Shown here: piece after piece, positions 8,120 to 16,522 of the stretch | Layout: each line of letters begins with the position of its first letter | Numbering within the stretch: the stretch's first letter is position 1 | Assembly: GCA_963627995.1 (NCBI GenBank) | Contig: CAVGCV010000011.1 | Location: forward strand, 1 to 64,000 | Reading direction: 5' to 3' | Length of the DNA: 64,000 nucleotides | Source of the DNA: UBA3839 sp963627995 | GTDB lineage: Bacteria; Bacteroidota; Bacteroidia; Bacteroidales; Bacteroidaceae | Made by a program: the position numbers and the translations under genes | The notes under the pieces: generated by a model | What the model saw: the letters and a program-made list of their open reading frames with translations, nothing else | Database searches by the model: none | What the model was told of the DNA's origin: nothing

Positions 8120-11100
8120 ATGAAGAGACAGAGACTGGCCTCCATGCTCGTCGCGCTGTGCGTGGCGGCGGGGGCGACGGCGCAGACGACCGCGCGCTAC
8201 GAGGGGACCGTCGTCGCCGACGAGGGCGCGTGGTGCTGGTTTGCCGACCCGCGCGCGACGCACTACGCGAGCGCCGACAAGAGCATCGACATGTCGTGGG
8301 TCGGCTACATCGACGTACACGGCAACATCAAGGCCACGCAGTACGACTGGAACCGGGGGCGCAAGAGCGACGTGCTCATCCGCTCCTATTTCCAGCCCGA
8401 CGACCACAACAACCCCACCTTCCTCGTGCTGCCCGACGAGCGCGTGCTCGTCATCTACAGCCGCCACACCGACGAGGCGGCGTTCTACTACCGCGTCTCC
8501 AGAACGCCCGGCGACATCACCAGCCTCGGCGACGAGCACCGCCTGGCCACCGCCAACAACACGACCTACCCCTCGCCGTTCATCCTCAGCGACGACCCCA
8601 CGCACTGGTACCTCTGCTGGCGCGGCATCGGCTGGCATCCCACGATAGCGCGCCTCACCCTGCCCGACGCGGACGACAACGTGGCGTTCGACTACGGCCC
8701 CTACCAAATCGTGCAGAGCACCGGCGCGCGCCCCTACGCCAAGTACCAGAGCAACGGCAAGGACAAGATTTACATGACCTACACCACCGGGCACCCCGAC
8801 AACGAGATGCCCAACTGGCTCTACCTCAACGTCATCGACATCAACCACGGGAACGGGGCCGTCCTGCGCGACATCCGCGGCACGCAGCTGAGCGTCATCG
8901 CCAACGGCAAGTTCAGCGTCAATAAGAGCGCGGCCTATGCGGAGCAATACCCCTACACCGTCATCGACCGCACGGGCGGCGTGCGCAACTGGGTGTGGCA
9001 GGTGGCGCTCGACAGCGACGAGCGGCCCGTGGTGGCTTTCACGCACATCGACAACAGCAAGGACAACCACACCTACTGGTACGGACGCTGGACGGGCACG
9101 CAGTGGCAGCGCACGGAGGTGGCGGCGGGCGGCCACGCGTTCCACCAGAACTGGAGCAACCGCGAGCGGTGCTACTCGGGCGGCATGGCCCTCGACCCCG
9201 ACCGCGTGGGCGACCTCTACCTCTCCATCCCCACGGCGAACGGTGCCTACAGCAAGGACGGCGTGTACGAGATATGGAAATACACCGTCGCCGACGACGG
9301 AACGGTGGCCGCGAGCGAGCAGGTGACGCGCGGCTCCGGGAAGAACAACGTGCGCCCCTACGTCCTGCCCGGCTCGCAGCAGAGCCCGCTCCGCCTCGCA
9401 TGGATGCACGGCGACTACTACAACTGGATTGTCACGACCGGCACGCCCAAGGGCTATCCCACCGCCATACACGCGCAGCTCGACTGGGACGAGGTGGCGC
9501 AGGACCACCACGCCCTGGCCACGGCAGGCGTGGGCGGCGCCGTGGGCAGCTTCGTCATGAGCGTCGCCATGGACGCGGCGAACTACGAGGGCACCGTCTT
9601 CACCATCGGCGACCGCCTGTCCTACGCCGTCGGCGCCACCGACCAGCGGCCGCAGATCACCATCGACGGAACGACCCACACCAGCAGCAACCGCCTCCTT
9701 ACGTCCGACGCCTGGGCGACGGGCAGCTCCGGCACAAGCGGCGACAACCATCCCGCCAAGCTCTCGCTCTGGAACCTGGGCGTCACCTACGACGGCTCGG
9801 TGCTGACCACCTACCGCGACGGCCACATCGACCAGGTGGTCCCCGTCAGCGGGCTGACGCTCGACGGGGTGAGCGTCGAGGGCGACCAGACGGTCAATGC
9901 CGTGCGCTACTACAGCGGCACGGTCCTCACGCCCCTGACCGTGCAGGACGTGTGCCGCGAGATGGATGAGGCCGCGCAGGAACAGCTGGCCGAGATTGCG
10001 CTGCAGCAACTCGTCCTGCCCGCCGACGCGCGCACCGACATCGTGCTGCCGACGGAAAAGCTGGGGAAAGCCATCGTGTGGGCGTCGTCCGACGAGCGCG
10101 TCGTCGCCACGACGGGCACGGTGAGCCTCCCCGAGGCCACGACGGCCGTCACGCTGACGGCGACGTGCGGCGCGGCGCAGCGCCGGTTCGATGTCAATGT
10201 CCATCCGCGCGACATCGCCCGGAACCTCCGCTTCGCCAAGGACGCGATGGACTTCACCGGCAACACGCCGTCGGCTTTCGGCACGAACCGGTACGAAGTG
10301 GCCCCCGCGGGGCTTCTCACCGACCTCCGCTCCTACACGTTCCTCCTGACGGCCAGCGCCGGGAGCCTCGACGGGCAGCCCCGCTTCTACGACTTCGGCT
10401 CGGGCAGCGGCAACAGCGTGTTCCTGCGGGCGAAGCCCCTGTCGGCCGGCGTGAAGTACAACGGCGGGACGACCACGATGGTGAGTGCCGCGACGCAGCT
10501 CGCCGCCGGCACCGTCTACAAGCTGGCCGTGACGTTCGATGCCGCGACGAGGAAGACGACGGTTTACGTCGATGGAAAGGAGGCGGCGTCGGGCACGGCC
10601 AACCAGGTCGAGCCTTACCAGCTGGAGCAGCTCGCCGCCGACGCGCGCAACTACATCGGCCGCACGCAGTGGTGGGACTCCAGCTACGCGGCGGACAACG
10701 TCGATTTCTGCGGGACGGTGGACGGCTTCCGCCTCTACGACATCGCCCTCACGCGCCAGGAGATCTGCGCCGCCCAGGGCGTCGCCTACGAGGACGAGGA
10801 ACTGCCCGCGGCGCTGGCGAACCCCGGCTTCGAGGACACCTACGGCGTGATGCAGGGCAGCGGCGTGAGCAGCGACCGCGCCATCTACGTGCCGTCGGGG
10901 TGGACGGTGGACTATGCCAGTCCGAACAGCAACGACCTCACCGCCCTCAAGTCGGGAGACCTCTACTTCGACCGCTTCTTCGCCCCGCTCCCCGCGCCGT
11001 CGGCCGCCAGTAAGCAGACCTACTGGGTGCGGCAGAACTGGGGCGCGTCGACCATCACGCTGAGCCAGAAGCTCCGTCTGCCCGAGGGCAGGTACACGCT

Positions 11101-11473
11101 CGGCGTCGACGTGTGGAAGTCGGGGCTCGGCGGCGACGCTGCCGTCAGCGTGCAGCAGGAGGGCGGCAGCACCTTTGCCGCGCCCCCGCTGGAAAACAAG
11201 GAGGCTTGGCAGCGCGCGACCCTCTCGTTCGAGAGCGACGGGCGTGCCGCCACCACCATCCTCCTCTCCGCCGTCCACACCAGCAACGGCAGCGAGAAGA
11301 TCATCGGCTTCGACAATGTGGCGCTCACGGCCGACGGCGCCGACGCCATCGGCGCGCCGGCGGCGGACAGGGCCGCAAGCAGCGGGATGTACGACTTGAG
11401 CGGGCGGCGCATCGCGTCGCCGCAGTCGCACGGCATCTACATCCGGGACGGGCGGAAGCACGTCGCGCAATAG
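8120..11473 (+). CDS. Large secreted BNR-repeat (BNR_4-like) protein with LamG and carbohydrate-binding modules
   Basis: The 1117-residue product has a signal peptide ending near ATAQ (about 21). Residues about 25-460 look like a beta-propeller of the BNR_4 type ('GAWCWFADPRA', 'YQSNGKDKIYMTYTTGHPDNE', 'ERCYSGGMALDP'), a fold found in polysaccharide-degrading enzymes and sugar-binding proteins. Then come a ConA-like segment (about 475-615), an Ig-like domain (about 618-695), a LamG domain (about 700-885, with VYVDGKEAASG and NYIGRTQWW), a carbohydrate-binding-like beta-sandwich starting NPGFEDTYG (about 897-1070), and a tail YDLSGRRIASPQ...GIYI. The activity is unknown: lyase, glycosidase or binding protein. 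Divergence from a beta-galactosidase suggests a role in glycan breakdown. Confidence 0.75.
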   Translation: MKRQRLASMLVALCVAAGATAQTTARYEGTVVADEGAWCWFADPRATHYASADKSIDMSWVGYIDVHGNIKATQYDWNRGRKSDVLIRSYFQPDDHNNPTFLVLPDERVLVIYSRHTDEAAFYYRVSRTPGDITSLGDEHRLATANNTTYPSPFILSDDPTHWYLCWRGIGWHPTIARLTLPDADDNVAFDYGPYQIVQSTGARPYAKYQSNGKDKIYMTYTTGHPDNEMPNWLYLNVIDINHGNGAVLRDIRGTQLSVIANGKFSVNKSAAYAEQYPYTVIDRTGGVRNWVWQVALDSDERPVVAFTHIDNSKDNHTYWYGRWTGTQWQRTEVAAGGHAFHQNWSNRERCYSGGMALDPDRVGDLYLSIPTANGAYSKDGVYEIWKYTVADDGTVAASEQVTRGSGKNNVRPYVLPGSQQSPLRLAWMHGDYYNWIVTTGTPKGYPTAIHAQLDWDEVAQDHHALATAGVGGAVGSFVMSVAMDAANYEGTVFTIGDRLSYAVGATDQRPQITIDGTTHTSSNRLLTSDAWATGSSGTSGDNHPAKLSLWNLGVTYDGSVLTTYRDGHIDQVVPVSGLTLDGVSVEGDQTVNAVRYYSGTVLTPLTVQDVCREMDEAAQEQLAEIALQQLVLPADARTDIVLPTEKLGKAIVWASSDERVVATTGTVSLPEATTAVTLTATCGAAQRRFDVNVHPRDIARNLRFAKDAMDFTGNTPSAFGTNRYEVAPAGLLTDLRSYTFLLTASAGSLDGQPRFYDFGSGSGNSVFLRAKPLSAGVKYNGGTTTMVSAATQLAAGTVYKLAVTFDAATRKTTVYVDGKEAASGTANQVEPYQLEQLAADARNYIGRTQWWDSSYAADNVDFCGTVDGFRLYDIALTRQEICAAQGVAYEDEELPAALANPGFEDTYGVMQGSGVSSDRAIYVPSGWTVDYASPNSNDLTALKSGDLYFDRFFAPLPAPSAASKQTYWVRQNWGASTITLSQKLRLPEGRYTLGVDVWKSGLGGDAAVSVQQEGGSTFAAPPLENKEAWQRATLSFESDGRAATTILLSAVHTSNGSEKIIGFDNVALTADGADAIGAPAADRAASSGMYDLSGRRIASPQSHGIYIRDGRKHVAQ

Positions 11474-11491
11474 GACGCGGCCTCCCTATGG

Positions 11492-11545
11492 ACAACGCAG
11501 GGGCGGTTGGCCGGACATTCCGCCAACCGCCCCTGCGTTGTCTTT
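11492..11545. terminator. Long bidirectional hairpin
   Basis: A perfect 19-bp stem (11492-11510 with 11523-11541) and 12-nt loop, followed by a T-rich run on the + strand, lies between the convergent BNR/LamG and FAD-oxidoreductase genes. Confidence 0.85.
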
Positions 11546-11562
11546 TGTCCCCGTGCGGGCCG

Positions 11563-13194
11563 CTACCGCCGGATGTACTGCGCCAGCATCTCGGCGCAGC
11601 GCTCGCCGTCGATGGCCGCCGAGACGATGCCGCCCGCGTAGCCCGCGCCCTCGCCGCACGGGAACAGCCCGCGCAGCCTCACGTGCTGGAGCGTGTCGTG
11701 GTCGCGGACGATGCGCACGGGGCTGCTCGTCCGTGTCTCCACGCCAATCATCGCCGCCTCGTTGGTCAGGAAGCCGTGCGAGGCCTTCCCGAAGTTCCTG
11801 AACGCCGCTTTCAGCCGGTCGGCGATGAACGGCGGCAGCCAGAAGTGGACGGGCGTGGACAGCAGTCCCGGCGCATACGACGTGTCGGGCAGGTCGTAGG
11901 AGAGGCGGCGGTTCACGAAGTCGGCCATGCGCTGCGCGGGCGCCGTCTGGCGGCGGTTGCCCTGCTGCCACGCCACGCGCTCCAGCTGCTCCTGGAAGAG
12001 CATCGCCTTCAGCGCGTCGGCGCGCAGCCCCTCGTCCTCCTCCCTCGCGGGCATGGAGAAGCCCGCGTCCCGGATGGCGTCCACGTCGTCGGGGCGCAGC
12101 TCCACCACCATGCCGCTGTTGCTCCATGGCGAGTTGCGCGTCGAGGCCGACATCCCGTTCACCACCACCTGCTCGTCGCCGCTGGCCGCCGGGACGACCG
12201 TTCCGCCGGGACACATGCAGAAGCTGTAGACGCCGCGCCCGTCGACCTGCGTGACGAACGAGTACTCGGCCGTAGGCAGGTAGCGTCCCTTTCCCTCGCG
12301 GCTGTGGTACTGGATGCGGTCGATGAGCGCGGCGGGGTGCTCCAGCCGCACCCCCACGGCCAGGCCCTTGGCCTCGACCTCCACGCCGTTGCGCGCGAGC
12401 CAGCGGTACACGTCGCGCGCCGAGTGCCCCGTGGCCAGCACCACGCCCTCGCCGCGCACTTCCCTGCGCCGGGGCGCGCCGTCCGCTCCCGCCGCCTCCA
12501 CCTCGATGCCGACCACCGTGTCGCCCTCCGCGATGAGGCGGGTCATCTTCGTCCCGAACAGCACTTCGCCGCCGCACCGCCGTATCGTCTCGCGCATGGA
12601 CTCTATGACGCGCGGCAGCTTGTCGGTGCCGATGTGCGGGTGCGCGTCCACCAGGATGGACGGCGACGCGCCGTGCTGGCAGAACACGTTCAGTACCTTC
12701 TCCACGTTGCCGCGCTTCTTGCTCCGCGTGTAGAGCTTCCCGTCGGAGAACGCGCCCGCGCCGCCCTCGCCGAAGCAGTAGTTCGACTCCGCGTCCACGC
12801 GCTGCTCGCGGGCAATCCGCGCGATGTCCGCGCGGCGGGCGTGCACGTCCTTGCCGCGCTCCACCACCACGGGGCGCACGCCCAGCTCGATGAGCCGCAG
12901 CGCGGCGAACAGCCCGCCCGGCCCCGCGCCCACAACGACGGCAGCGGGGCGGCCGTCGACGCAGGGGTAGTCCGTCGGCGTGAACAGCGGGTCGGCGGGC
13001 TGCTCGCGGATGTAGAGCCTGACGGTGAGGTTCACGTACACGGTGCGCTGGCGCGCGTCGATGCTCCGGCGCAGCACGCGCACGTGGTTGATGTCCCGCG
13101 CCGCCACGCCCTTCTCCTGCTCGAGGTAGCGCGCGATGCCCTCCTCGCTGGCCGCCTGCTCGGGCAGCACCCTTATTTGTAGTTCCTGAATCAT
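11563..13194 (-). CDS. FAD-dependent oxidoreductase (COG2509-like)
   Basis: The 543-residue product has a short N-terminal domain (about 1-90, starting MIQELQIRVLPEQA), a dinucleotide-binding motif VVVGAGPGGLFAALRL near residue 97, and the family pattern 'ESNYCFGEGGAGAFSDGKLYTR' with 'ATGHSARDVYRWL'. These match the large uncharacterised FAD-dependent dehydrogenase family common in anaerobes. The C-terminus contains 'LFPCGEGAGYAGGIVSAAIDG', the usual FAD-contacting end. Substrate and physiological role are not known. The start fits a -7 box 48-55 bp upstream. It is monocistronic and diverges from the DUF2461 gene. Confidence 0.85.
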   Translation of the reverse strand: MIQELQIRVLPEQAASEEGIARYLEQEKGVAARDINHVRVLRRSIDARQRTVYVNLTVRLYIREQPADPLFTPTDYPCVDGRPAAVVVGAGPGGLFAALRLIELGVRPVVVERGKDVHARRADIARIAREQRVDAESNYCFGEGGAGAFSDGKLYTRSKKRGNVEKVLNVFCQHGASPSILVDAHPHIGTDKLPRVIESMRETIRRCGGEVLFGTKMTRLIAEGDTVVGIEVEAAGADGAPRRREVRGEGVVLATGHSARDVYRWLARNGVEVEAKGLAVGVRLEHPAALIDRIQYHSREGKGRYLPTAEYSFVTQVDGRGVYSFCMCPGGTVVPAASGDEQVVVNGMSASTRNSPWSNSGMVVELRPDDVDAIRDAGFSMPAREEDEGLRADALKAMLFQEQLERVAWQQGNRRQTAPAQRMADFVNRRLSYDLPDTSYAPGLLSTPVHFWLPPFIADRLKAAFRNFGKASHGFLTNEAAMIGVETRTSSPVRIVRDHDTLQHVRLRGLFPCGEGAGYAGGIVSAAIDGERCAEMLAQYIRR

Positions 13195-13241
13195 CGTGTG
13201 CCCGCGGGGCCTCTGTCCGTGTGGCGGCCGCCGCAGGAGGG

Positions 13242-13249
13242 CAAAGTTA
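13242..13249 (-). promoter_or_regulatory. -7 box for the FAD-oxidoreductase gene
   Basis: The minus strand reads TAACTTTG, 48 bp before the start codon. It is back-to-back with the DUF2461 promoter in a 128-bp divergent gap. Confidence 0.7.
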
Positions 13250-13293
13250 CGGATTTCGCGCGAGCAACCTTTTGCTCCGCGGTGTTTTCTTCC

Positions 13294-13301
13294 TAAATTT
13301 G
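13294..13301 (+). promoter_or_regulatory. -7 box for the DUF2461 gene
   Basis: TAAATTTG lies 22 bp before the ATG at 13323, giving a leader of roughly 15 nt and ruling out the longer upstream reading of the frame. Confidence 0.7.
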
Positions 13302-13322
13302 CGCGAAATAAGCCCTTCCGAC

Positions 13323-14003
13323 ATGAAACAGACACTTTCTTTCCTGCGCCGGCTCAAGCGCAACAACAACCGCGAGTGGTTCGCCGCCCACAAGGACGAC
13401 TACCTCGCGGCGCAGGCGCGTTTCAACGCGTTTGCCGAGCAGCTGGTGCTCCGCATCGGCGAGTTCGACCCCACCGTGCGCGGCCTCGCCCTCAAGGACT
13501 GCACCTACCGCATCTACCGCGACGTGCGCTTCTCGAAGGACAAGTCGCCCTACAAGACCCACTTCGGCGTGTACGTCTGCCGCGGCGGCAAGAAGTCGGG
13601 CTACAGCGGCTACTACTTCCACGTGAGCGCGGGCGGGGACGACCTCGGCATCGACACCCACCTCCTCGCGGCGGGCGACTACTGCGCCGACCCCGCCGCC
13701 CTGCGCGTGCTGCGCGAGGACATCGTGAACGGCGACGGCGACTTCGGCCGCATCGTCCGCGCCGCCGCCGGCTTCGCGCTCGACGACGAGTACCGCCTCA
13801 AGCGGGTGCCGCAGGGGTTCCCGTCCGACAGCCCCTGCGCCGACTACCTGAAATACCGGGTCTATTGCCTCGTCGCCCGCGTGGACGACGGCTTCGTCCT
13901 TGCGCCCGACCTCGCGCAGCGCGTGGCCGACATGTTCCGCCCCGCGAAGCCGTTCCTCGACTACGTGAACCGCGCCATCGACTATGCCCGCGAGGAGATG
14001 TAG
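13323..14003 (+). CDS. DUF2461 family protein (TIGR02453-like)
   Basis: The 226-residue cytoplasmic protein begins MKQTLSFLRRLKRNNNREWF and carries 'YRIYRDVRFSKDKSPYKTHFG' near residue 60 and 'GYYFHVSAGGDDLGIDTHL' near 97, the defining motifs of DUF2461. The family is widespread and its biochemical role is unknown to me. Length is normal for the family and no domain is missing. It is followed by a strong terminator and then array copy 3, so it is transcriptionally separate from the dcw cluster. Confidence 0.88.
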   Translation: MKQTLSFLRRLKRNNNREWFAAHKDDYLAAQARFNAFAEQLVLRIGEFDPTVRGLALKDCTYRIYRDVRFSKDKSPYKTHFGVYVCRGGKKSGYSGYYFHVSAGGDDLGIDTHLLAAGDYCADPAALRVLREDIVNGDGDFGRIVRAAAGFALDDEYRLKRVPQGFPSDSPCADYLKYRVYCLVARVDDGFVLAPDLAQRVADMFRPAKPFLDYVNRAIDYAREEM

Positions 14004-14025
14004 CCGCCGCGCCGTCCGCCCTTTC

Positions 14026-14062
14026 CCGCCCTTGGAGCCGCGGCTCGGAGGGCGGTTTTTTT
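14026..14062 (+). terminator. Intrinsic terminator of the DUF2461 gene
   Basis: The stem pairs CCGCCCT (14026-14032) with AGGGCGG (14049-14055) and includes an inner GAGCCG/CGGCTC stem. A seven-T run follows directly. Confidence 0.85.
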
Positions 14063-14088
14063 ATCTCCGAAGCACTCCGCCGAAAACC

Positions 14089-14191
14089 TCCGCAGTGTTT
14101 TGTCCCGCGCTCCGCGGAGAAAAAACATTTCGTCCGCGGACGAAAATATTTTTCTCCGCGGAGGTTCCGGTGGCTGCTCCGCAGTGTTTTT
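14089..14191. repeat. 22-nt-phased palindrome array, copy 3
   Basis: Boxes start at 14089 (TCCGCAGT), 14111, 14133, 14155 (TCCGCGGA three times) and 14178 (TCCGCAGT): 22, 22, 22 and 23 nt, the same order and spacing as copy 1. The T-run at the right end is followed by a flank with TTGGCTATGAGCG (about 14209-14221), also found beside copy 5. It ends about 270 bp upstream of the mraZ -7 box. From 14222 to 14433 I see no gene; a single DnaA-box-like TTATCAACA lies at 14388-14396. Confidence 0.93.
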
Positions 14192-14433
14192 TCGTGGATT
14201 TTCAAGTGCTTGGCTATGAGCGTTGTGGGCTGGCTGCGGGTCGACTTCGGCAGCCCGGGCGACGTGCCTTCGCCCCAGAAGCAGGCGTTCCGTTCCTTGC
14301 GCGCGGCCAAAGGCCTCCGGCTGCGGCGGGGCGTGCGCCCATCGGCGGGCGGGGCGGGGAGGGAGCTCGCTTCCGCCGTGCCAATAGTTATCAACAGGGT
14401 GTTGAAAAGTTTTGCGGAAAATTTTTTGGCGAA

Positions 14434-14466
14434 TTGTGGGGGATTGTGGGGAATTTTGTACTTTTG
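14434..14466 (+). promoter_or_regulatory. mraZ promoter with MraZ-type operator repeats
   Basis: TACTTTTG at 14459-14466 is the -7 box. Just upstream, GTGGG occurs at 14436-14440 and 14446-14450, a 10-nt direct repeat of the form GTGGGN5. MraZ in E. coli binds TGGGN5 direct repeats in its own promoter, so this is very likely the autoregulatory operator of the dcw cluster. Its position between the -33 and -7 regions fits repression by blocking RNA polymerase. Confidence 0.75.
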
Positions 14467-14529
14467 CAGAAAGTTCAAGTTTTAATCAGTTGAGGAGTAG
14501 GGGGTTGAGGGTCGTTAATCGGAGCATTC

Positions 14530-14991
14530 ATGCGGTTCATAGGTGACTATCCGGGCAAGACGGACGCGAAGGGGCGGGTGTTCCTTCCCGCGCCCTTCCG
14601 CAAGGTGCTGCGCGAGGCCGGCGACGAGCGGCTGATCCTCCGCACCGACCTCCACCAGCCGTGCCTCGTGCTCTACCCCGAGGCCCTGTGGAACGAGATG
14701 CTCGACGAGCTCCGGTCGAGGCTGAGCCGCTGGGACAAGGGCCACCAGGCCCTGCTGCGCCGTTTTGCGGCGGATGCCGAGGTGGCGGAGCTCGACGCGA
14801 GCGGGCGCGTCCTTATCAACAGGCGCAAGCTGCAGTTTGCCGGCATCGGGCAGGAGGTGCGCTTCCTGGCCGTGGACGACCACATCGAGGTGTGGGACAA
14901 GGGCCGCTGCGACGCGCTGCTGGCGGCCGACGCCGGCGCGCTGGGCGACGACTTGCAGGCGGTGATGGGCGACGCTGAATTTGGGCTTTGA
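14530..14991 (+). CDS. mraZ: MraZ, transcriptional regulator of the dcw cluster
   Basis: The 153-residue product has the two AbrB-like swapped-hairpin halves of MraZ. The first carries GDYPGKTDAKGRVFLPAPFR (about 5-24), the second ELDASGRVLINRRKLQFAGI (about 86-105). MraZ forms oligomeric rings and represses its own operon by binding direct repeats; matching GTGGGN5 repeats sit in the promoter here. It is first in the cluster, 31 bp before rsmH. Length is normal for the family. Confidence 0.95.
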   Translation: MRFIGDYPGKTDAKGRVFLPAPFRKVLREAGDERLILRTDLHQPCLVLYPEALWNEMLDELRSRLSRWDKGHQALLRRFAADAEVAELDASGRVLINRRKLQFAGIGQEVRFLAVDDHIEVWDKGRCDALLAADAGALGDDLQAVMGDAEFGL

Positions 14992-15022
14992 GCGAAAGAA
15001 AAGTAAGAAAGGGGGAGTGAAG

Positions 15023-15967
15023 ATGGCGGACGCAGAGACCACATACCATGTCCCGGTGCTGCTCGCGGAGAGCGTCGGCGGCCTGAACATCGACGCGCGC
15101 GGCGTGTATGTCGACCTCACGTTCGGCGGCGGCGGGCACAGCCGCGAGATTCTCGCGCGCCTGTCCGGCGAGGGGCACCTGTACAGTTTCGACCAGGACG
15201 AGGACGCGCTCAGGGAGAGCCGGAAACTCCGGGGCCGGGACGGGCAGGAAGCCGCGGGGAACTTTACGTTCGTCCGCGGCAACTTCAGGTACTTGAAGAA
15301 CTTCCTCCGCTACCACGGCGTGGAGCGGGTGGACGGCATCCTGGCCGACTTGGGCGTTTCGTCGCACCATTTCGACGACAGCGCGCGCGGCTTCTCGTTC
15401 CGCCTCGACGGCCCCCTGGACATGCGCATGAACCAGCGCGCGCGCCAGACGGCCGCCGACGTGGTGAACGCCTACGACGAGCAGCGGCTGGCCGACCTCT
15501 TCTACCTCTACGGAGAGCTGAAGCAGAGCCGCCGCATTGCCGCCGCCATTGTGAGGGCGCGGAGCGCGGGGCGCATCGAGACGACGGAGGAACTGGTCGA
15601 GGCCCTGCCCTTCGGCCCCGCGCAGCGTGGCGGCGCGAAGAAAGAGCTGGCCAAGGTGTTCCAGGCGCTGCGCATCGAGGTGAACCACGAGATGGACGCG
15701 CTGCGCGAGATGCTGCGGCAGGCCACCGAGGTGCTGCGCCCCGGCGGGCGGCTGGCGGTCATCGCCTACCACTCGCTGGAGGACCGCATGGTGAAGAACC
15801 TCATGAAGACGGGCAACTGCGAGGGGCGCGACGAGCGCGACTTCTTCGGCCGCGCGAGCACCCCCTTCCGCCTTGTCAACAGCAAGGTGGTCGTCCCGTC
15901 GGCGGAGGAGCAGGAGCGGAACCCGCGGAGCCGGAGCGCGAAGCTGAGGATTGCGGAGAGAGTGTGA
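15023..15967 (+). CDS. rsmH: 16S rRNA (cytosine-1402-N4)-methyltransferase RsmH
   Basis: The 314-residue product begins MADAETTYHVPVLLAESVGG, followed by the SAM-binding motif 'VDLTFGGGGHSREIL' near residue 32. Further family motifs are 'ILADLGVSSHHFDD' (near 107), 'GPLDMRMNQRA' and 'RPGGRLAVIAYHSLEDRMVKN' (near 240). It methylates N4 of C1402 in 16S rRNA. A TTG 42 bp upstream keeps the frame open, but the ATG at 15023 has a purine-rich site (GGGGGAG) 6-12 bp before it and gives the usual N-terminus. It is second in the dcw operon. Confidence 0.95.
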   Translation: MADAETTYHVPVLLAESVGGLNIDARGVYVDLTFGGGGHSREILARLSGEGHLYSFDQDEDALRESRKLRGRDGQEAAGNFTFVRGNFRYLKNFLRYHGVERVDGILADLGVSSHHFDDSARGFSFRLDGPLDMRMNQRARQTAADVVNAYDEQRLADLFYLYGELKQSRRIAAAIVRARSAGRIETTEELVEALPFGPAQRGGAKKELAKVFQALRIEVNHEMDALREMLRQATEVLRPGGRLAVIAYHSLEDRMVKNLMKTGNCEGRDERDFFGRASTPFRLVNSKVVVPSAEEQERNPRSRSAKLRIAERV

Positions 15968-16010
15968 CGGGAACAAAAAAGACAACGCGTGGCAAACGAC
16001 AGGAAATACG

Positions 16011-16499
16011 ATGGGGGACAAGGCTGACATGGAGACGCTGGAGGAGGAGCGCAGGCTGGCTGCCGAGATGGCGGACGAGCAGAACGACGACGCGGCGGCG
16101 CGGCGCGAGGCGATGGACGCCATCAAGCGCTTCACCGACGAGGACAGCGACGTGGACGACGAGGACGACCTCGGCAACATCTCCGTCAAGTCCATCCTCG
16201 GCGGCGACATCCTGCAGAGCCGCTTCTTCTTGAAGCAGGTGCTGTTCATCTTCTTCGTGGTGCTGCTGATGCTGGTCTATACGGGCAACCGCTACGCGAG
16301 CCAGCACGACATCATCGCCATCGACAGCCTGAAGGTGCAGCTGCAGCAGGAGCGCTACAACGTGCTCACGCAGCTGAGCGAGCTGCTGAACCTGAGCCGC
16401 CAGTCGAACGTCGAGCAGCGGCTGCGCCAGCTGGGCGACAGCACCCTGCTCAACCCGGGGTCGCCGCCCTACGAGATTTCCGCCGGAAGAGATGAATAA
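16011..16499 (+). CDS. ftsL: FtsL-like division protein
   Basis: The 162-residue product has an acidic cytoplasmic N-terminal region (about 1-75), one transmembrane helix (about 76-97, around VLFIFFVVLLMLVYTG) and a periplasmic coiled-coil-like segment rich in L, Q and R ('LKVQLQQERYNVLTQLSELL'). Size, topology and position between rsmH and the ftsI-type gene match the Bacteroidetes FtsL family. FtsL bridges FtsQ/DivIC and the FtsW-FtsI synthase. Assignment rests on position and topology because FtsL sequences diverge quickly. Confidence 0.85.
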   Translation: MGDKADMETLEEERRLAAEMADEQNDDAAARREAMDAIKRFTDEDSDVDDEDDLGNISVKSILGGDILQSRFFLKQVLFIFFVVLLMLVYTGNRYASQHDIIAIDSLKVQLQQERYNVLTQLSELLNLSRQSNVEQRLRQLGDSTLLNPGSPPYEISAGRDE

Positions 16500-16522
16500 C
16501 CCCACAGCCGTGCCAATCCGCC

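Noticed and set aside
8096..11470. Very long minus-strand open frame opposite the BNR/LamG gene (over 1100 codons), and similar ones at 4552-7542 and 38357-41629
   Set aside because: High-GC coding DNA keeps antisense frames open. These translations lack domains, are rich in R, H, A, V and G, and have no promoter or start signals.
14388..14396. DnaA box (TTATCAACA) as part of a replication origin
   Set aside because: It is a single near-match with no cluster of boxes, no dnaA nearby and no AT-rich unwinding region.
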